A stretch of 64,000 nt of DNA from Ancistrus triradiatus (GCA_025084515.1 JAJAGP010000245.1:434001-498000), one strand, 5' to 3'; counted from the stretch's first letter, positions 23,588 to 34,812 are shown. The notes: a model not told the origin generated them from the sequence alone. A program made the numbers and translations.

Positions 23588-24123
23588 CAGTGGGGCAAAA
23601 AAAGTATTTAGTTCTCCTACTTAGAAAGATGAGAGAGGTCTGTAATTTTCATCATAGGTACACTTCAACTATGAGAGACAAAATGAGAAAAAAAATCCAG
23701 AAAATCACATTGTAGGATTTTTTAAGAATTTAATTGTAATTCATGGTGGAAAATAAATATTTGGTCACCCACAAACAAGCAAGATTTTTGGCTCTCACAG
23801 ACCTGTAACTTCTTCTTTAGGAAGCTCTTCTGTCCTCCATTCGTTACCTGTATTAATGGCACCTGTTTGACCTTGTTATCTGTATAAAAGACACCTGTCC
23901 ACAGCCTCAAACAGTCAGACTCCAAACTCAAATACGTATTTTCCACCATATTTTACAATTAAATTCTTTCAAAATCCTACAGTGTGATTTCCTGGATTTT
24001 TTTTCTCATTTTGTCTCTCATAGTTGAAGTGTACCTATGATGAAAATGACAGAGCTCTCTCATTTTTGTAAGTAGGAGAACTTGTACAATCAGTGGCTGA
24101 CTAAATACTTTTTTGCCCCACTG
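23588..24123 (+). mobile_element. Tc1-like MITE, family B, transposase fully deleted
   Basis: Same ends as the 9519 element (CAGTGGGGCAAAAAAAGTATT and reverse), with TA on both sides (23586-23587, 24124-24125). The 5' UTR runs to TCAGACTCCAAACTCAA and jumps straight to TACGTATTTTCCACC and the 3' UTR, so the whole ORF is gone. A 22-bp piece of the left terminal repeat is also missing compared with the 9519 copy. Length 536 bp. Confidence 0.92.
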
Positions 24124-24389
24124 TATGATGCTTTTGTGTGAGCAGTTTAAAGTTTAAATGAAACCTACACCACTGCATCAAGCAGGAAGATCTAATGATT
24201 CATTTGCATATATAAATAAGAAAAGGCCGCCATTCAGTCAATGTGCAATTGATCTGTTATATGAAATATTATCTTCTGAGCGCTGCGGCCAGGTGGAAGC
24301 CTCGCACGCATGCACGCAGCTCGGCTGGCAGACATTTGGAGAGTGGCTTTATAAGAGATCGCAGGCTCATCCGTAACAAAACATAAGGG

Positions 24390-24835
24390 CTAGAATCAGT
24401 GCTTAATTTGTAATACATGAGGTAAGGGAACACCGAGCGTGCCGCGATCCGGTAAACGGGCATTAAGTGAAAAGGTCCCGGAACGATTAAACACAACTGT
24501 GATCATAATTCAACACCTAATACAATAGACTTCAAAACAGAATATTTCTATACACTTCTATAAAGTCTTACATTGTCTTAACTTTCAGCTGTCTTTTTTC
24601 GCCATATCGAAACCTCGCTGTGCGCGAGCTCTCCTGAAGCGTGAGATCAAAGAAAATGAGCCATTTTTGGTTTTTGGAAAGGACGTTACACACAAGTACC
24701 ATTTTATTAAAATTCGTTTATTAATATTGTCCATCTTATTTCATATATAAATAAGCAGAGGTGCTTAATCCAAGCAAATAGGAACACCGTGTGAGGTACC
24801 GGTACAAAGCACTAGAAGAGTAAGCACTGACTAGA
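24390..24835. mobile_element. possible inverted-repeat segment inside J
   Basis: CTAGAATCAGTGCTTAATTTG at the left and its rough reverse AAGAGTAAGCACTGACTAG at the right, with GGAACACCG present near both ends (24427, 24781). The middle includes GATCAAAGAAAATGAGCC. It might be a fourth nested layer or part of J. Weakly supported. Confidence 0.3.
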
Positions 24836-25032
24836 AGATTGTAGAATTACACCATGTAACAATTTTCAAAAACATTTTGTTCCCAGTTGTTAAGTGTGTT
24901 TTCCTGATTGTTTGTACCCTAAATTAATAAAAAAAAGTTATTATTCCCTGTAAACTTTGCTTTTGTGGTCAGCACAATGATATTTTGAAATTGATCTATT
25001 TAAGGATATTGGCCATATTTCAAGATACTTAA

Positions 25033-25114
25033 GAAGCTTCTGGAATTGTGAGAACTATCAAGAAGTTTCTAGAACTGTCCAGAATTATCTAGAACTTTCT
25101 GGGACTGTACGGAA
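25033..25114. promoter_or_regulatory. heat-shock-element-like array
   Basis: GAA and TTC units alternate in 5-bp phase, the layout bound by HSF trimers. GAAGCTTCTGGAA (25033-25045) is a perfect three-unit site and GAAGTTTCTAGAA (25062-25074) is another. From 25052 the phased triplets read GAA, ATC, GAA, TTC, GAA, GTC, GAA, ATC, GAA, TTC, GGA, GTA, GAA (last at 25112): eight perfect and most others one base off. A TATAA sequence lies at 25128-25132, about 14 bp beyond. It sits about 400 bp upstream of the ORF at 25512, inside element J. Heat response is inferred from the motif alone. Confidence 0.6.
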
Positions 25115-25511
25115 TTGTAGGTAGCTGTATAACTACAGTTCTATAGGGCCACTATAGCCCTTCCTGAGAGACGGAGAGACATGATCTAATTGATTGGGAT
25201 TGCATAGTAAGTGGGCAACAGCCATCACAGACAAAGGGAACTGACCTAGACAGACAGGTGTGAATTCATTCTCTATTCAGATTCTGATAACGACAGTATT
25301 CACATCCCACACCCATTACAGGAGGAGCTTAGGAAGGACCACTACTTTCAAATGTATATATTGTGTGTTACTCTGCTACCGGGTGATCAGTCTTGCTCTG
25401 CTGAATCCTCAGTACACTCTTGTACTTTGATACTGCATGGAATAAAGATTGACCATTTTTATCGAGAGACATCCTTTTTCGTTATAGTACACAGCAACTT
25501 AGTCAATTTAG

Positions 25512-25916
25512 ATGGCATCAAGAGGTTTCATACATCCAGCAGACGCATTTTGCTATGTATGTGGCCATTTTATAAAGACAAGAGCGAAAAAGTACTCTGT
25601 GGAAGCATCTGCTAAGATGTGTGAGGCCTACAAAGCATACTTCGGCATGCCTGTTGGTGACTGTTTCTATAATAAAAAATTCATAATTTTCGTTGCCGTC
25701 GTCACAAAAGCGAAGTTTATGATGAATGTAAGCAATTTTTTATTTGTTTTAGACATAAGCAATTGGAATATAACATTAAAAAGCTGGGAACAAAACTTGT
25801 GTTACATAGTGTTATTCATACAGCCTACATGGAATTTGGTGTCAAACTGCTTCCTTTATTACCTGAAACACCACTATGGACTCTCAAAAATAAAATATGT
25901 TGATTTGAATGCATGA
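25512..25916 (+). CDS. unrecognised ORF with N-terminal Cys motif, transposon-associated
   Basis: 134 codons starting MASRGFIHPADAFCYVCGHF, with C14, C17 and C37 as possible metal ligands in the first 50 residues (ending YFGMPVGD). That N-terminal block resembles, from memory, the start of a widespread repeat-encoded protein family of fishes and other animals. After residue 50 the resemblance stops, and another frame from 25680 (reading KQLEYNIKKLGTKLVLHSV) looks more protein-like than the ORF itself, suggesting a deletion or frameshift. AATAAA occurs upstream (25441-25446) and again just after the stop (about 25930). It lies downstream of the heat-shock-like array. Likely a broken mobile-element gene. 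Confidence 0.4.
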   Translation: MASRGFIHPADAFCYVCGHFIKTRAKKYSVEASAKMCEAYKAYFGMPVGDCFYNKKFIIFVAVVTKAKFMMNVSNFLFVLDISNWNITLKSWEQNLCYIVLFIQPTWNLVSNCFLYYLKHHYGLSKIKYVDLNA

Positions 25917-26560
25917 ATGCACTTTGTTCAATAAAACATTGATTTCCTCATCAGAATAGTTTTTTTCTTTGCTTTCTCGGAGACATTTTGGAGTAACTTT
26001 GCTGTGTTCCTCAGTCCAAAGCCTTTATTATACGGTAGTTATTTATTATTCAGGGGCGTGCATTATGGTAATTGTATGCGAATTATAAAGAAACGTGCAC
26101 GCACGACCCATTCACAAACGACTGGTATTGATTAACATACACACACTCTACTAATGAATCTCGTGTTTACGCGGCATTCATGAATCTGGCGGAGAGTTTT
26201 CGGAAATGTCCATTTACGCGTAATTTACTCACTATTTGCTCGCCTTTTTACAAAGGTTTCATGAATGACGTCCCTTGATCAGATTACTGACAAATTACTC
26301 CAGTTATCAGATTATTAAGTGCATGTAAACACCCTCAGTGTCACTGCAGTGCTGAAAGTGATCCACCACCCAAATAGTACCTGATCCATGGTGGTCCTGA
26401 CCACTAGAGAACAGAGTGATAAAGTACGTAGAGAACATTCTGTAATTGTATCTATATGGTAAGTGGAACTGATAAAATGGACAGTGTAGAGTGTAGCAAC
26501 AGGGAGGTGTACCTGATAAAGTGAGCGTACATACTCCATGTTATTAGTATGCATTGGCCT

Positions 26561-27062
26561 TAACCTCATTAAAACCACATTAGCACAGCCAAAAGTTCAT
26601 GACGGAGTAAAACCATTCATTGATTTAGACATGCACCGGCAAGGCTAAGCGCTCTTCTGATACCTCTGTGTCGTAAAAAGATTTTCGCATGAGTACGCTG
26701 TAAAGCATGATGTATAATTTTGTTGACAGCAAAACCTATTTTTAACTCATCAGGGTCTTAACGTCCCTGAGTAATTAGTGTGCATGGCGGAGAGCTTAGT
26801 GTTAGCTTAGCAGATAAATAGGTAGGATAGGGGATAGAGCTGCATGTTGAGACTCTCTGCAGTGCAATGCCTGGCAGCACTTCTGAGACACTAGAGCTCT
26901 CATTCAGCAGCTTTCAGTGTGGCTGAGGGGTGACTTGGTTATTGCTGGCAGCACATTAAGAATAGCTCTGTACTCTAAAGCATGTATGATCATCGCTATG
27001 CTGTAGAGATCCGGTTTTTCTGTCCTGACACAAACCAACATACAGTAAAGCACACTATATAT
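26561..27062. other. intronic sequence, no gene seen
   Basis: Nothing recognisable between the K-family repeat and the degraded SINE. Confidence 0.4.
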
Positions 27063-27238
27063 TGGACTATGTATGGACAAGAAGGTCCATTGTGCAATTT
27101 CCAGCACTGCTAAGCTGCCACTGTTGGGTCCTTGAGGAAGGCCCTTAACTCTCAATTGCCTGGACTGTACGTCGTAAGACTGCATCACCTGCAAGCCACT
27201 CTGGACAAGCATGTCTGCTAAATTTGGTAAAAAAAAAA
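27063..27238 (+). repeat. tRNA-headed SINE, copy 5 (degraded)
   Basis: The head is largely lost. Middle CTGCCACTGTTGGGTCCTTGAGG and tail AAGCCACTCTGGACAAGCATGTC are recognisable, ending in an A-run. Confidence 0.7.
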
Positions 27239-27240
27239 TA

Positions 27241-27690
27241 CAGTGCTGTGCAAAAGTCTTAGGCCACCATTAGATTAGACACACCATTGTTTTAGCAATA
27301 GTATCGTCACCATATATTATTATTTTTCAGTCTCTTTATGCAACACTGTCAAGTTTTTAGTGTGATGTCCCCTTAGACTTGAACAATAGCAGCATATGGC
27401 AGCTTCATCAGGATGCCAAGTTGACCCTTCTACAGTTCAAAGAAGTTTAATCAGGAATGGTCTTTCTGAAAGGGTAGCAGCCAAGAAACCACTTTTTCGG
27501 AAGGGGAACAGGGTGAAAAGGCTAGGTTATGCTAATGCCAACAAAGATTGGAATGAAGATAAGTGGAAAGGAGTATTATAGAGTGATGAATCCAAGTTTG
27601 AAATACGTGGCTCCAATCGTTATATGTGGTCATTATACCATTGCTAAAACAACAAATCTAATGGTGGCCTAAGACTTTTGCACAGTACTG
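27241..27690 (+). mobile_element. Tc1-like element, family E, copy 1
   Basis: Inverted ends CAGTGCTGTGCAAAAGTCTT and AAGACTTTTGCACAGTACTG, flanked by TA (27239-27240, 27691-27692). Length 450 bp. Inside, plus-strand pieces read VDPSTVQRSLIRNGLSERVA, AAKKPLFRKGNRVKRLGYAN and SDESKFEIRGSNRYMW. These are the linker and first catalytic Asp region of a Tc1-like transposase; the rest is deleted. Confidence 0.9.
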
Positions 27691-28320
27691 TACATGGACT
27701 GTTTTGTTATACATACAGCTTAGTACCCTCTTCAAGAATACCAAAAGAGTAAGACATGCTGACCAATCAAACATCTGTCCCGCAGTGGGCATCGTTATGC
27801 AGTAATGCCCGATGTAGCTGTAGATTTCCATTCCAAGCTTTACTTGATTCCACCCGTTTAATCAACTGGCCGTGACCTTCAAACAGCTGCTGGGTGTTTT
27901 AGTTTTCAGGCAAAGTAAACAAAGTATAAAACTTGGTCTTATAGAAACACAAGCAGTGATCAAAAGGGTATTATGTCTTCGGTGACAACGCTTCACGCTA
28001 CACACAGTTTAAACCAATATTATACTTAAAAGTGGTATAACTACTTAACTGAACATTAACAGAACCTTATAAAAATAACTTCAACTTACACACTGACAGA
28101 ACAAACAGCCTATCATCACTTGAACTTTTTCAGTTTGATGCTCCTGTCTGGATTTACCAGTTACCAGTCTGAACTTGCTGTATCACGTCAAAAATTTCCA
28201 TTTCCATTGCATGTGGATGCGTGTCAACATGTAAAGATATGGCTTTATATTGGCAAGTCTCTGCTATGCCCATAACCATGAGTGTTAGCAAGTAGATGTC
28301 CATGCTATGCCATAAATATA

Positions 28321-28685
28321 CAGTACTGTGCAAAAGTATTAGGCCACCATTAGATTTGTACCCTTCCAAACAGACAAATCCTGATCAAGCTTCTTCGGAC
28401 TGTAAATGGGTCGTCTTGGCATCCCGATGAAGTTGTCAGATACCGCTATTGCTCAAGTGTAAGGGGAGGTCACACTAAATACTTGCCACTGTGGACAATA
28501 AGCTGTTTTTCTGATTTTCTTTCAGTTTTTAATACTGCATACAATGTTTCTGTATTTTTTTGGTTGCATTCTAATAAAGAGACTGAGAATAATTATATAT
28601 GAGCATTATACCATTACCCATATTTAAAAACAATGGTATATCTAACCTAATGGTGGCCTAAAACACCATTCGATTTTGCACAGTA
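28321..28685 (-). mobile_element. Tc1-like element, family E, copy 2
   Basis: Starts CAGTACTGTGCAAAAGTATT after TA and ends with a decayed CCTAATGGTGGCCTAAAACA...TTTTGCACAGTA. A transposase scrap in antisense (GCATCCCGATGAAGTTGTCAG) corresponds to the region seen at 27396-27440 of copy 1. Truncated and diverged. Confidence 0.75.
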
Positions 28686-28844
28686 CACAACACAGTAAAT
28701 GTCATACAGTTAATTATTAAAACTTTCCAATCAACTGGAACTGTGACAAACTTACCTGGGTGAGGACCCAAGTTTATTTTGCCCCCCACGCACAGTGAGG
28801 AGGAATCAACATCTGTTTGCCTCTGCCAAGAAACTAAATATGGG

Positions 28845-29200
28845 TCATTAAATGGGTCTCCAGCAGGAGAGTGATCCAAAACACATGTCCAGATGGTTTA
28901 CTGATCAGAAAAATCAAGCTTCTGCCATCACCATCTCCTGATCTACACCCCACAGAAAACCTGTGGGATGAGCTAAAGATGGGATCCTGTAAACAGGAAT
29001 GGTCTCAAATTCCCTGTTCTGTATTCTCCAACCTTATACGATATTATAGGAAAAGACTAAGTGCTGTTTTATTGAGAGGGAGGTTGTACACAGTATTCAA
29101 TGCAGGGGTGTTAATAATTCTGACAACTAATTTTGTTAAAAATAATTACTTCGTGATGAGGGATTTTTTTTCCCTCAGACTAAATTTACTTCCGTTAAAG
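28845..29200 (+). pseudogene. Tc1-like transposase C-terminus, family F
   Basis: The plus strand reads PSPDLHPTENLWDELKMGS, including the final acidic catalytic region, followed by SNLIRYYRKRLSAVLLRGR. This is the standard C-terminal end of a Tc1-like transposase, preceded by an out-of-frame QQESDPKHMSRWFTD-like block. The 5' half is missing. Confidence 0.75.
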
Positions 29201-29309
29201 GCTGGTGTTTTCTCATTTTTCAGTGCGAGTTCACCAAAAGGTGAATAACCCTTTTTACTCATCTTTACCAAGGAATATATATATAGCAATTTTAACAATA
29301 AGCAGCTAC

Positions 29310-29430
29310 TGAAACAGCAGTTCCTGAGGACCTGGGTTTGAACTCTGCAAAGTTTGGGTGGTCTGTCTATGGGGCTCTGTGATGGATTGGTGTCACATCC
29401 AGGGAGTGCTTTTTGTCTGCACCAGGATAA
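29310..29430 (+). repeat. second SINE-like family, tail fragment
   Basis: CCTGGGTTTGAACTCTGCAA and GGGCTCTGTGATGGATTGGTGTCACATCCAGG match the B-box and tail of the repeat at 51823-52018. Confidence 0.4.
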
Positions 29431-29784
29431 AAGGGGAAACAAAACAGAACTTTTAACAATAGACAATACTGCAAATTTTGAGTCTAGACAGCAAATGAGC
29501 AGAAAGAGACGTAAAGAAGTCTTGAGAGGAACCAGGCTCAAGTGGGAAACTCTGGATGAGCTCAGATAACTTGATAAGTTCTTAGAAGTTCTTGTCTAGC
29601 TAAACAAAAGGCAAACAAAAATTGCAAAACAGGTAAGCAAACTGAAGCCCACCAAAAGCATAAGCCAAAGATCTTCAGAATTCCCACAAAGAGCTGGTGT
29701 AGCTACTGGCTTCTACACCAACCAAGCAGGAACTCCACCCGATTCCACTTGTTTAATCAATTGTTCTTGGTTTTCAAATAACTG

Positions 29785-29816
<32 letters not shown>
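29785..29816. repeat. (ATT)n microsatellite
   Basis: Trinucleotide run of about ten units. Confidence 0.95.
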
Positions 29817-29817
<1 letters not shown>

Positions 29818-30062
29818 CTGATTATTCTTTATGCTAAAGAAAAAACACAATAACTATTTCGGCTCAAATACACAGCTGACTTTGAAGAGCTCCTTGAGTT
29901 TTACCTGTTCAAACAGGGTTGTGTTGTCAATATGTATTCCACAGCATGGAGTAACTGTCAGTAGTCAGTACATTAAACTAGACTGTACCGTAGTCAGAAT
30001 ATATATCAGTTTCGCTCGTCTTGCTTATCCAAAAAGACAGAAAACAGTTTAGTCATTATTAA

Positions 30063-30243
30063 ACATTTACATTTAGTCATTTAGTAGATGGCCTTATCCA
30101 GACACTTACTGATGCATTCTTCCAACGTAAAATCCAAGCAATTGTGGAATAAGGGCATTGGGATAACGGATCCAGTGCTGGTGCTTAAACCCTGGACCTA
30201 GTAGACCATAAACCAGTATCTTAACCACTACCCTACCATTGTT
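30063..30243 (-). repeat. tRNA-headed SINE, copy 6 (degraded)
   Basis: The reverse-strand tail (ACATTTACATTTAGTCATTTAG), B box (GCTTAAACCCTGGACC) and head (CTTAACCACTACCCTACCA) are all present but diverged. Confidence 0.75.
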
Positions 30244-31600
30244 CCAGATATCAGAAACGCAACATTCCAAAGAAAGTGGTGCCTAGCCTTTTGTTTCCTG
30301 GGGTCAACGAGGGATGGAAATTGTAATTACAACGCAATCCACTTAAAAGATGACATGAGACTGGGACTTGAACAAAGACCATATTTGTGCAACTATGCCC
30401 ATTATATGACAACACTTTGCACCTACAGGCTTCACAATAACAACACTGGTTGTTTACCTATAATTTTCAAGGAGTACTGTGTATACACAGCATGGGATAC
30501 GACCTTCAGGTTTGTATAGTAAGCAAAGTGTCCCCCATACACCTGTTCTTTGGACTGTGGACCTTTGAAGAAATAAAGAGTATAATTACATTTTTACAGT
30601 TTATGCTTGCACAAGTAAAACGAATATTTCTCATTGCTTGTATGAAGTGACGATTTCATTAAAGAGCAAGTGCAGCTGTTGTTAAGAGCTAAGACTCGAA
30701 TGTGAATCTTCACCACACACAACCCAAATGGCCTCTTCTCTAGAGACTAATTCAGTCCTTCAGGATGGCTTGTTCTGACTTGTCCGGCCTTGACTTTGAC
30801 CTCAAAGGCAGTGCGATAAGATACAGGCCCTCTGTCTGCCGCCACGGCTCATTGGCGAGGGAAAGATAAGGGAAACGGAGAAGAATGAGTAGATTTCTGG
30901 AGCTGAAGTCTTTGTCACTGTGTTGATGACCCCAGGGAAGAGGAAGAGGGGATTTGTGTCTCAGACCACTGATGTTTGGTATTGGCTTATATTTTCTCCT
31001 TGAGTGGGCAGCCTGAATAGCAGAGGGGATGAGATTGTTCACAGCAGTTGAGTTTCATGACGAGTCACAAGAATTTCCTGCCTTGGATTGCCGACATTCC
31101 AGCTTAGAGTGGAAAATGGAAAGCATCCTTTGTAGGTGGCGGGGGGCGACCCAGGGTGAGTCGAGACCTTGAACTGGACGATCAAAATAACTCATAACAA
31201 TGGGACACTGAATTCTAGATGCACTCTCAGAACCATGTGTACAAAAGCTGCAGCATCTTACTGGGAGCAGTTGCCAGGCCCCTGGTTTTCATGATGAAGT
31301 CAGTTTAACAAAAAGGATTGTCAGTTATTTTCGAGGAAGCCTACTATTTTGAATTTTGGCAACCAGACAAATTCAGCCCACAGTGTTTACCCCAAAGCTA
31401 TGCCCCACACACTCTGCATTGAAACATGACTGGCAGGCAACTGGATGCCTTCTATATGGAAGATTTTGCCTGTCATGGTGATTGGTCAAATAATTTTCTT
31501 GAGCCTAGGAAAGCCCACAGAAACGTTTTCTTGAAATTATTTGATTGTAAGCTCCTACAATACGAAATATGAAAAGTCTAAACATTTTTCTGTTACCCAC
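30244..31600. other. intronic sequence, no gene seen
   Basis: No exon found. 30700-31080 is non-repetitive with balanced composition and could hold conserved noncoding sequence, but I see no specific motif. Confidence 0.4.
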
Positions 31601-31601
31601 T

Positions 31602-31779
31602 AAGACTGTGTAAAAGTCTTTTTATACTGCATACCAATTTCCTGTAATTTTCTGGTTATATTCTAAAAAAAAAAAGGAGAAATAAATTATATATGGTCAT
31701 TATAGCTTTGCTATAACACTGGTATATCTAATCAAATGGTCTAATTAGATCTAATAGCCTAAGACTTTTGCACAGTACT
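31602..31779. mobile_element. Tc1-like element, family E, copy 3 (degraded)
   Basis: ACTGTGTAAAAGTCTTT at the left and GCCTAAGACTTTTGCACAGTACT at the right, with the shared subterminal ATTATATATGGTCATTATA. No coding sequence remains. Confidence 0.6.
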
Positions 31780-32006
31780 TGTACATACAGTCCTGAATGG
31801 TTTAAATTATGAGTTGTTCTTCTTTTAGTTACACAAACACAATATTGCCACTGGAAAAAAGTACAGGAAGAGGTTCTGAAAACATGCTTATAATGAAAAA
31901 CTTCACACTGAGGCCAACACTGCCATACAGAAGTTGCATATTAAACTGAATACTAAGAATTATCTGGAAATTCATATATCATAACCATGCCCATCCCTGG
32001 TCCTTT

Positions 32007-32156
32007 GGGACTGTGGTGGCCTAGGGGTTAAGAAACTGGACTATAGACCAGAAGGTAAATGGCTTAAATCCCCTTAACGTATAATTGCTTAGATTATAAG
32101 ACTGAATCAGTGAAGTCACTCTGGAGAAGAGTGTCTGCTAAATGCAGTAAAAGTAA
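32007..32156 (+). repeat. tRNA-headed SINE, copy 7 (internally deleted)
   Basis: Good head (GGGACTGTGGTGGCCTAGGGGTTAAG) but the middle CCACTGTTGGGTCCTTGAGC block is missing. Tail CACTCTGGAGAAGAGTGTCTG. Confidence 0.8.
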
Positions 32157-32655
32157 TCTAGATTTTTGTCTTTTTATGATGTAATCTTGTCAACAAATAA
32201 AATACAGGCATTTAGTAGCAGATAGCTCATATGAGGTAGTCTTGTCAGGAACAGATGGGCAGCTGACAACAACAGTGTCAGAGCATAGTGGCAAGAAAAC
32301 AAGCGTCCAAGGGAAATTACATGTCAGATTTGGACATGATGAGCAACGTTAAAACAGCTTCTTTATATTCTTTGTCAACTATTCATCCAGTACATTCTCT
32401 CTAACAATCACTATTCTTAATCAGAATGTCACATCTGATGACAGAACAGAAATCATGCATTACAAGAATGACAGAAAGGAGACGGCAACAGCCCCTAGAA
32501 TTTCTTTACTGGTATTTTTTTTAACAAGGGAGTATATATCCTCATTGACCACTCTACAGTATTATGGAAAAGAAATGGGAACCCAAACTGTAGCAAACCT
32601 TTGTAAAAATGGTGACTGTCTAAAAGTCATGCTTCACAAAGCAAAAATGTCACGA

Positions 32656-32808
32656 GTCAAGTCAAATCAAATCAAGTCAGATGTATTTCTATATCACCTT
32701 TTACAAAGGAGCACCGTCTCAAAGCAGCTTTACAATTTTATATTAACTTCTAATTTATAAGGCCGATCCCAAATTGAGCAAACCTATCAAGATACTGGCG
32801 AGGGTACC
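32656..32808 (-). repeat. LINE 3'-end fragment, family L copy 3
   Basis: Starts with the reversed tail (CAAGTCAAATCAAATCAAGTCAG), then ACAAAGGAGCACCGTCTCAAAGCAGC and CCCAAATTGAGCAAACCTA. Confidence 0.65.
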
Positions 32809-32837
32809 ATTTTCAAAACGGGACCCTTCCCCCCGGG

Positions 32838-33262
32838 GGTGACAACGCACAATGTGCATCATGGAGATCTACAATATCAAATGCGTTCTGTTTATTACAC
32901 CTTCTGATGCAACTGGATTTTCTGAACACTAGAGGGCGTGATCATACGCCATGCTCCCATACACGTTAAGTGTAATAAGTACACATTATTTTGAATTGTT
33001 ATTCTTCAGAATTAAAATAGGAATGTTTTCACTCGGTTATTTAATATATGGTAAAGCTACAATAGAGCATTTTATTTACAATTTTAAACCTGGTTTTTAA
33101 TGTTATCAGCAATTTATTTTAATTGAGGTGGAGTATTTTTTTTCAAGAAAATGTGCATTGTTTTGCATTGTTTACATTTCAGAAAACAAATCATGAGAAA
33201 ATTGAATCGTGACCTCAATATCGTGAATCGAATCGAAAGCAGAGTGTATCGTTACACCCCTA
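32838..33262. mobile_element. possible hAT-type element
   Basis: The right end AGTGTATCGTTACACCCCTA resembles a hAT terminus. The left GGGGGTGACAACGCACAATG may be its decayed partner. No clear 8-bp duplication. Confidence 0.35.
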
Positions 33263-34812
33263 TGATTGACTGATGGCAGCATGAAAAACAGAACGTGTTT
33301 TTTGGGAAACAAATGAACAAAACCAATGATAGCATAAGCTTATCAATAATTATCAACAATAACGCAACAATGAAAAGTTTTAAGAAGGTTAGTTGGATTA
33401 TTTTCTGTATGTGTACAGTCATATGTACAGATAGTAAGGTATGTACGTATTTGCACTTTTTTCCGTCCTCACAAGGTCAATGTGTGAAAAAGCCTTTAGG
33501 CAAAGCTGTTGGGCTCCAGCACATATGTTCTCCAAGCTGCCAGCTACACTCTCATACGACAAAGGTAATAAAATCACTTTACAAGAACCTTAGCATGCTG
33601 TATTATGACAGGGTCTGAAAGAAAAGATGACAGAACAGGAGGGCATGCATGAGAATTTTCATGAATAACTAATAGCCAAATCCTATTTCAAAGAACAAGC
33701 AAGACTGAGTGAAATAATCTCTCAAACCCAGAGTCAGTACAGCTTTTAATCTTGCTCCTTATTATCTGGCCATTTCAGTTTGCTGTTGAAGGAAATTTGA
33801 ATTGCTGTACACTTCTCGCTTCAGCAGTAAGCAGTAAAACAAGAAAAAGCAATGACTGAGAAACTTCTGGAGCAGGAAAGCCTCTGTAAAACAACTACTG
33901 CATCAAAGGGAAAACAGTTCCCTCTGTCACTGAAAGTCATCCTGGAAGCTCTGCACTAACTGTGTATAAGGAAGCTTGAAGCAGTTTAATAACCAGGTCT
34001 TATTTTCATTTCAAACCAGTCGCGCTATCTCCCTGCACAGCTTGCGGTGGACATTATGCATATCTCACGTTTTCCCTCACATATACTCTTCACAAAGGAA
34101 TGTGAAACCCTTCCAGTCCTAAAAAGGATAAGCAGATAGTTGTCAAAGAGTCAACTAACTATGCTGTGCAAAATCCAAAAGTTTCAGGACAAATTTTAGT
34201 TCCTCCGAAAGCAAAATTTGACTGCCAAATAGTACATTTTTCCATTTATTTTTAATCCCTACTATTAGGCTATGCAGAGCTTTAACTAAGGATCATTCCT
34301 GTATGTTAGAAAGTCACCATGATCCATCATTATTATCACTTTTTTATGAACTGCCCAGTCCATATCTCTATCCAGCACCTTTCTCAGTAGGATGGCTGGA
34401 ATTAGGTCAGCCAAGGTAAAAGTGGAAATCTGTCCCAAGAGCCTGTGAGAAGAACCCATTTCCTCTTTCTACACAGCTTAGGATAACGACCTAGCTCTGT
34501 TGGATTGCACTTGGAGGAATGAAACCGGCATATAAAGGCAACATTTAGAAAGTGACCCACGCAGCCCAGTGACAGGTGAGGACAGAGTGGCAGACGGAGA
34601 AATGGAGATTTCTTAGTCAGGCTGTTATCATCAGCAGGTCATAGACAGCTTCTTTAAGAAGCTTAAAGTAAGAGGCCCCGCTTGACAAGTGGGATGAAAC
34701 TTGAATCGGTACAGACTGCTGTGACTCCCAACTTCTGAAACAGAAATTAAGCCTTTAATCACCTTTTTCATACATACATTTCATCCACCTCTCTCTCTCT
34801 CTCTCACACACA

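Larger units (their letters stand above)
23037..26273. mobile_element. J element (GGGCCTCATTCATGAAAC ends) nested in H
   Basis: Left terminus GGGCCTCATTCATGAAAC and right terminus GTTTCATGAATGACGTCC are inverted copies with one or two differences. CTT precedes the left end (23034-23036) and follows the right end (26274-26276), possibly a 3-bp duplication. About 3.2 kb. It holds the Tc1-like MITE (23588-24123), a fourth inverted-repeat-like segment (about 24390-24835), the heat-shock-element-like array and the ORF at 25512. Superfamily uncertain; the tail-to-tail TTCATGAA ends suggest a Harbinger/ISL2EU-like element but this is not proven. Confidence 0.45.
22557..26334. mobile_element. H element (GGGTG..CACCC ends) nested in K
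   Basis: Left end GGGTGCGTTTACATGCAGTT, right end ATTATTAAGTGCATGTAAACACCC: inverted termini. TCAGT flanks both sides (22552-22556 and 26335-26339) as a possible 5-bp target duplication. A sequence resembling its right terminus (GATTACTCAAGTGCATGCATAC) also occurs at about 23008-23030. It may therefore be one element opened by the next insertion, or a 477-bp copy plus a fragment. Superfamily not assigned. Confidence 0.5.
22135..26560. mobile_element. K-family fold-back repeat, copy 1, split by nested insertions
   Basis: The left part (22135-22556) contains TGGTAGATCATTCTCAGCAC, GGTGGTGTGTTAGTGTG and GACACTGAAGTGCTGCT. The right part (26335-26560) resumes with TCAGTGTCACTGCAGTGCTG and GATCCACCACCCAAATAG and ends AGGTGTACCTGATAAAGTG. 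These are the two halves of a palindromic non-autonomous element also seen at 57320-58300. Everything between 22557 and 26334 is a later insertion. The outer boundaries are approximate. Confidence 0.65.

Noticed and set aside
24840..25491. Possible LTR (TGTA...TACA with TATAA and AATAAA inside) before the ORF at 25512
   Set aside because: No second copy downstream, no tRNA primer-binding site and no polypurine tract were seen. The region is better left as unassigned sequence of the J element.
27835..29785. Similar phrases GATTCCACCCGTTTAATCAA (27850) and GATTCCACTTGTTTAATCAA (29740)
   Set aside because: Probably two scraps of one old repeat, but too short to define a family or ends.
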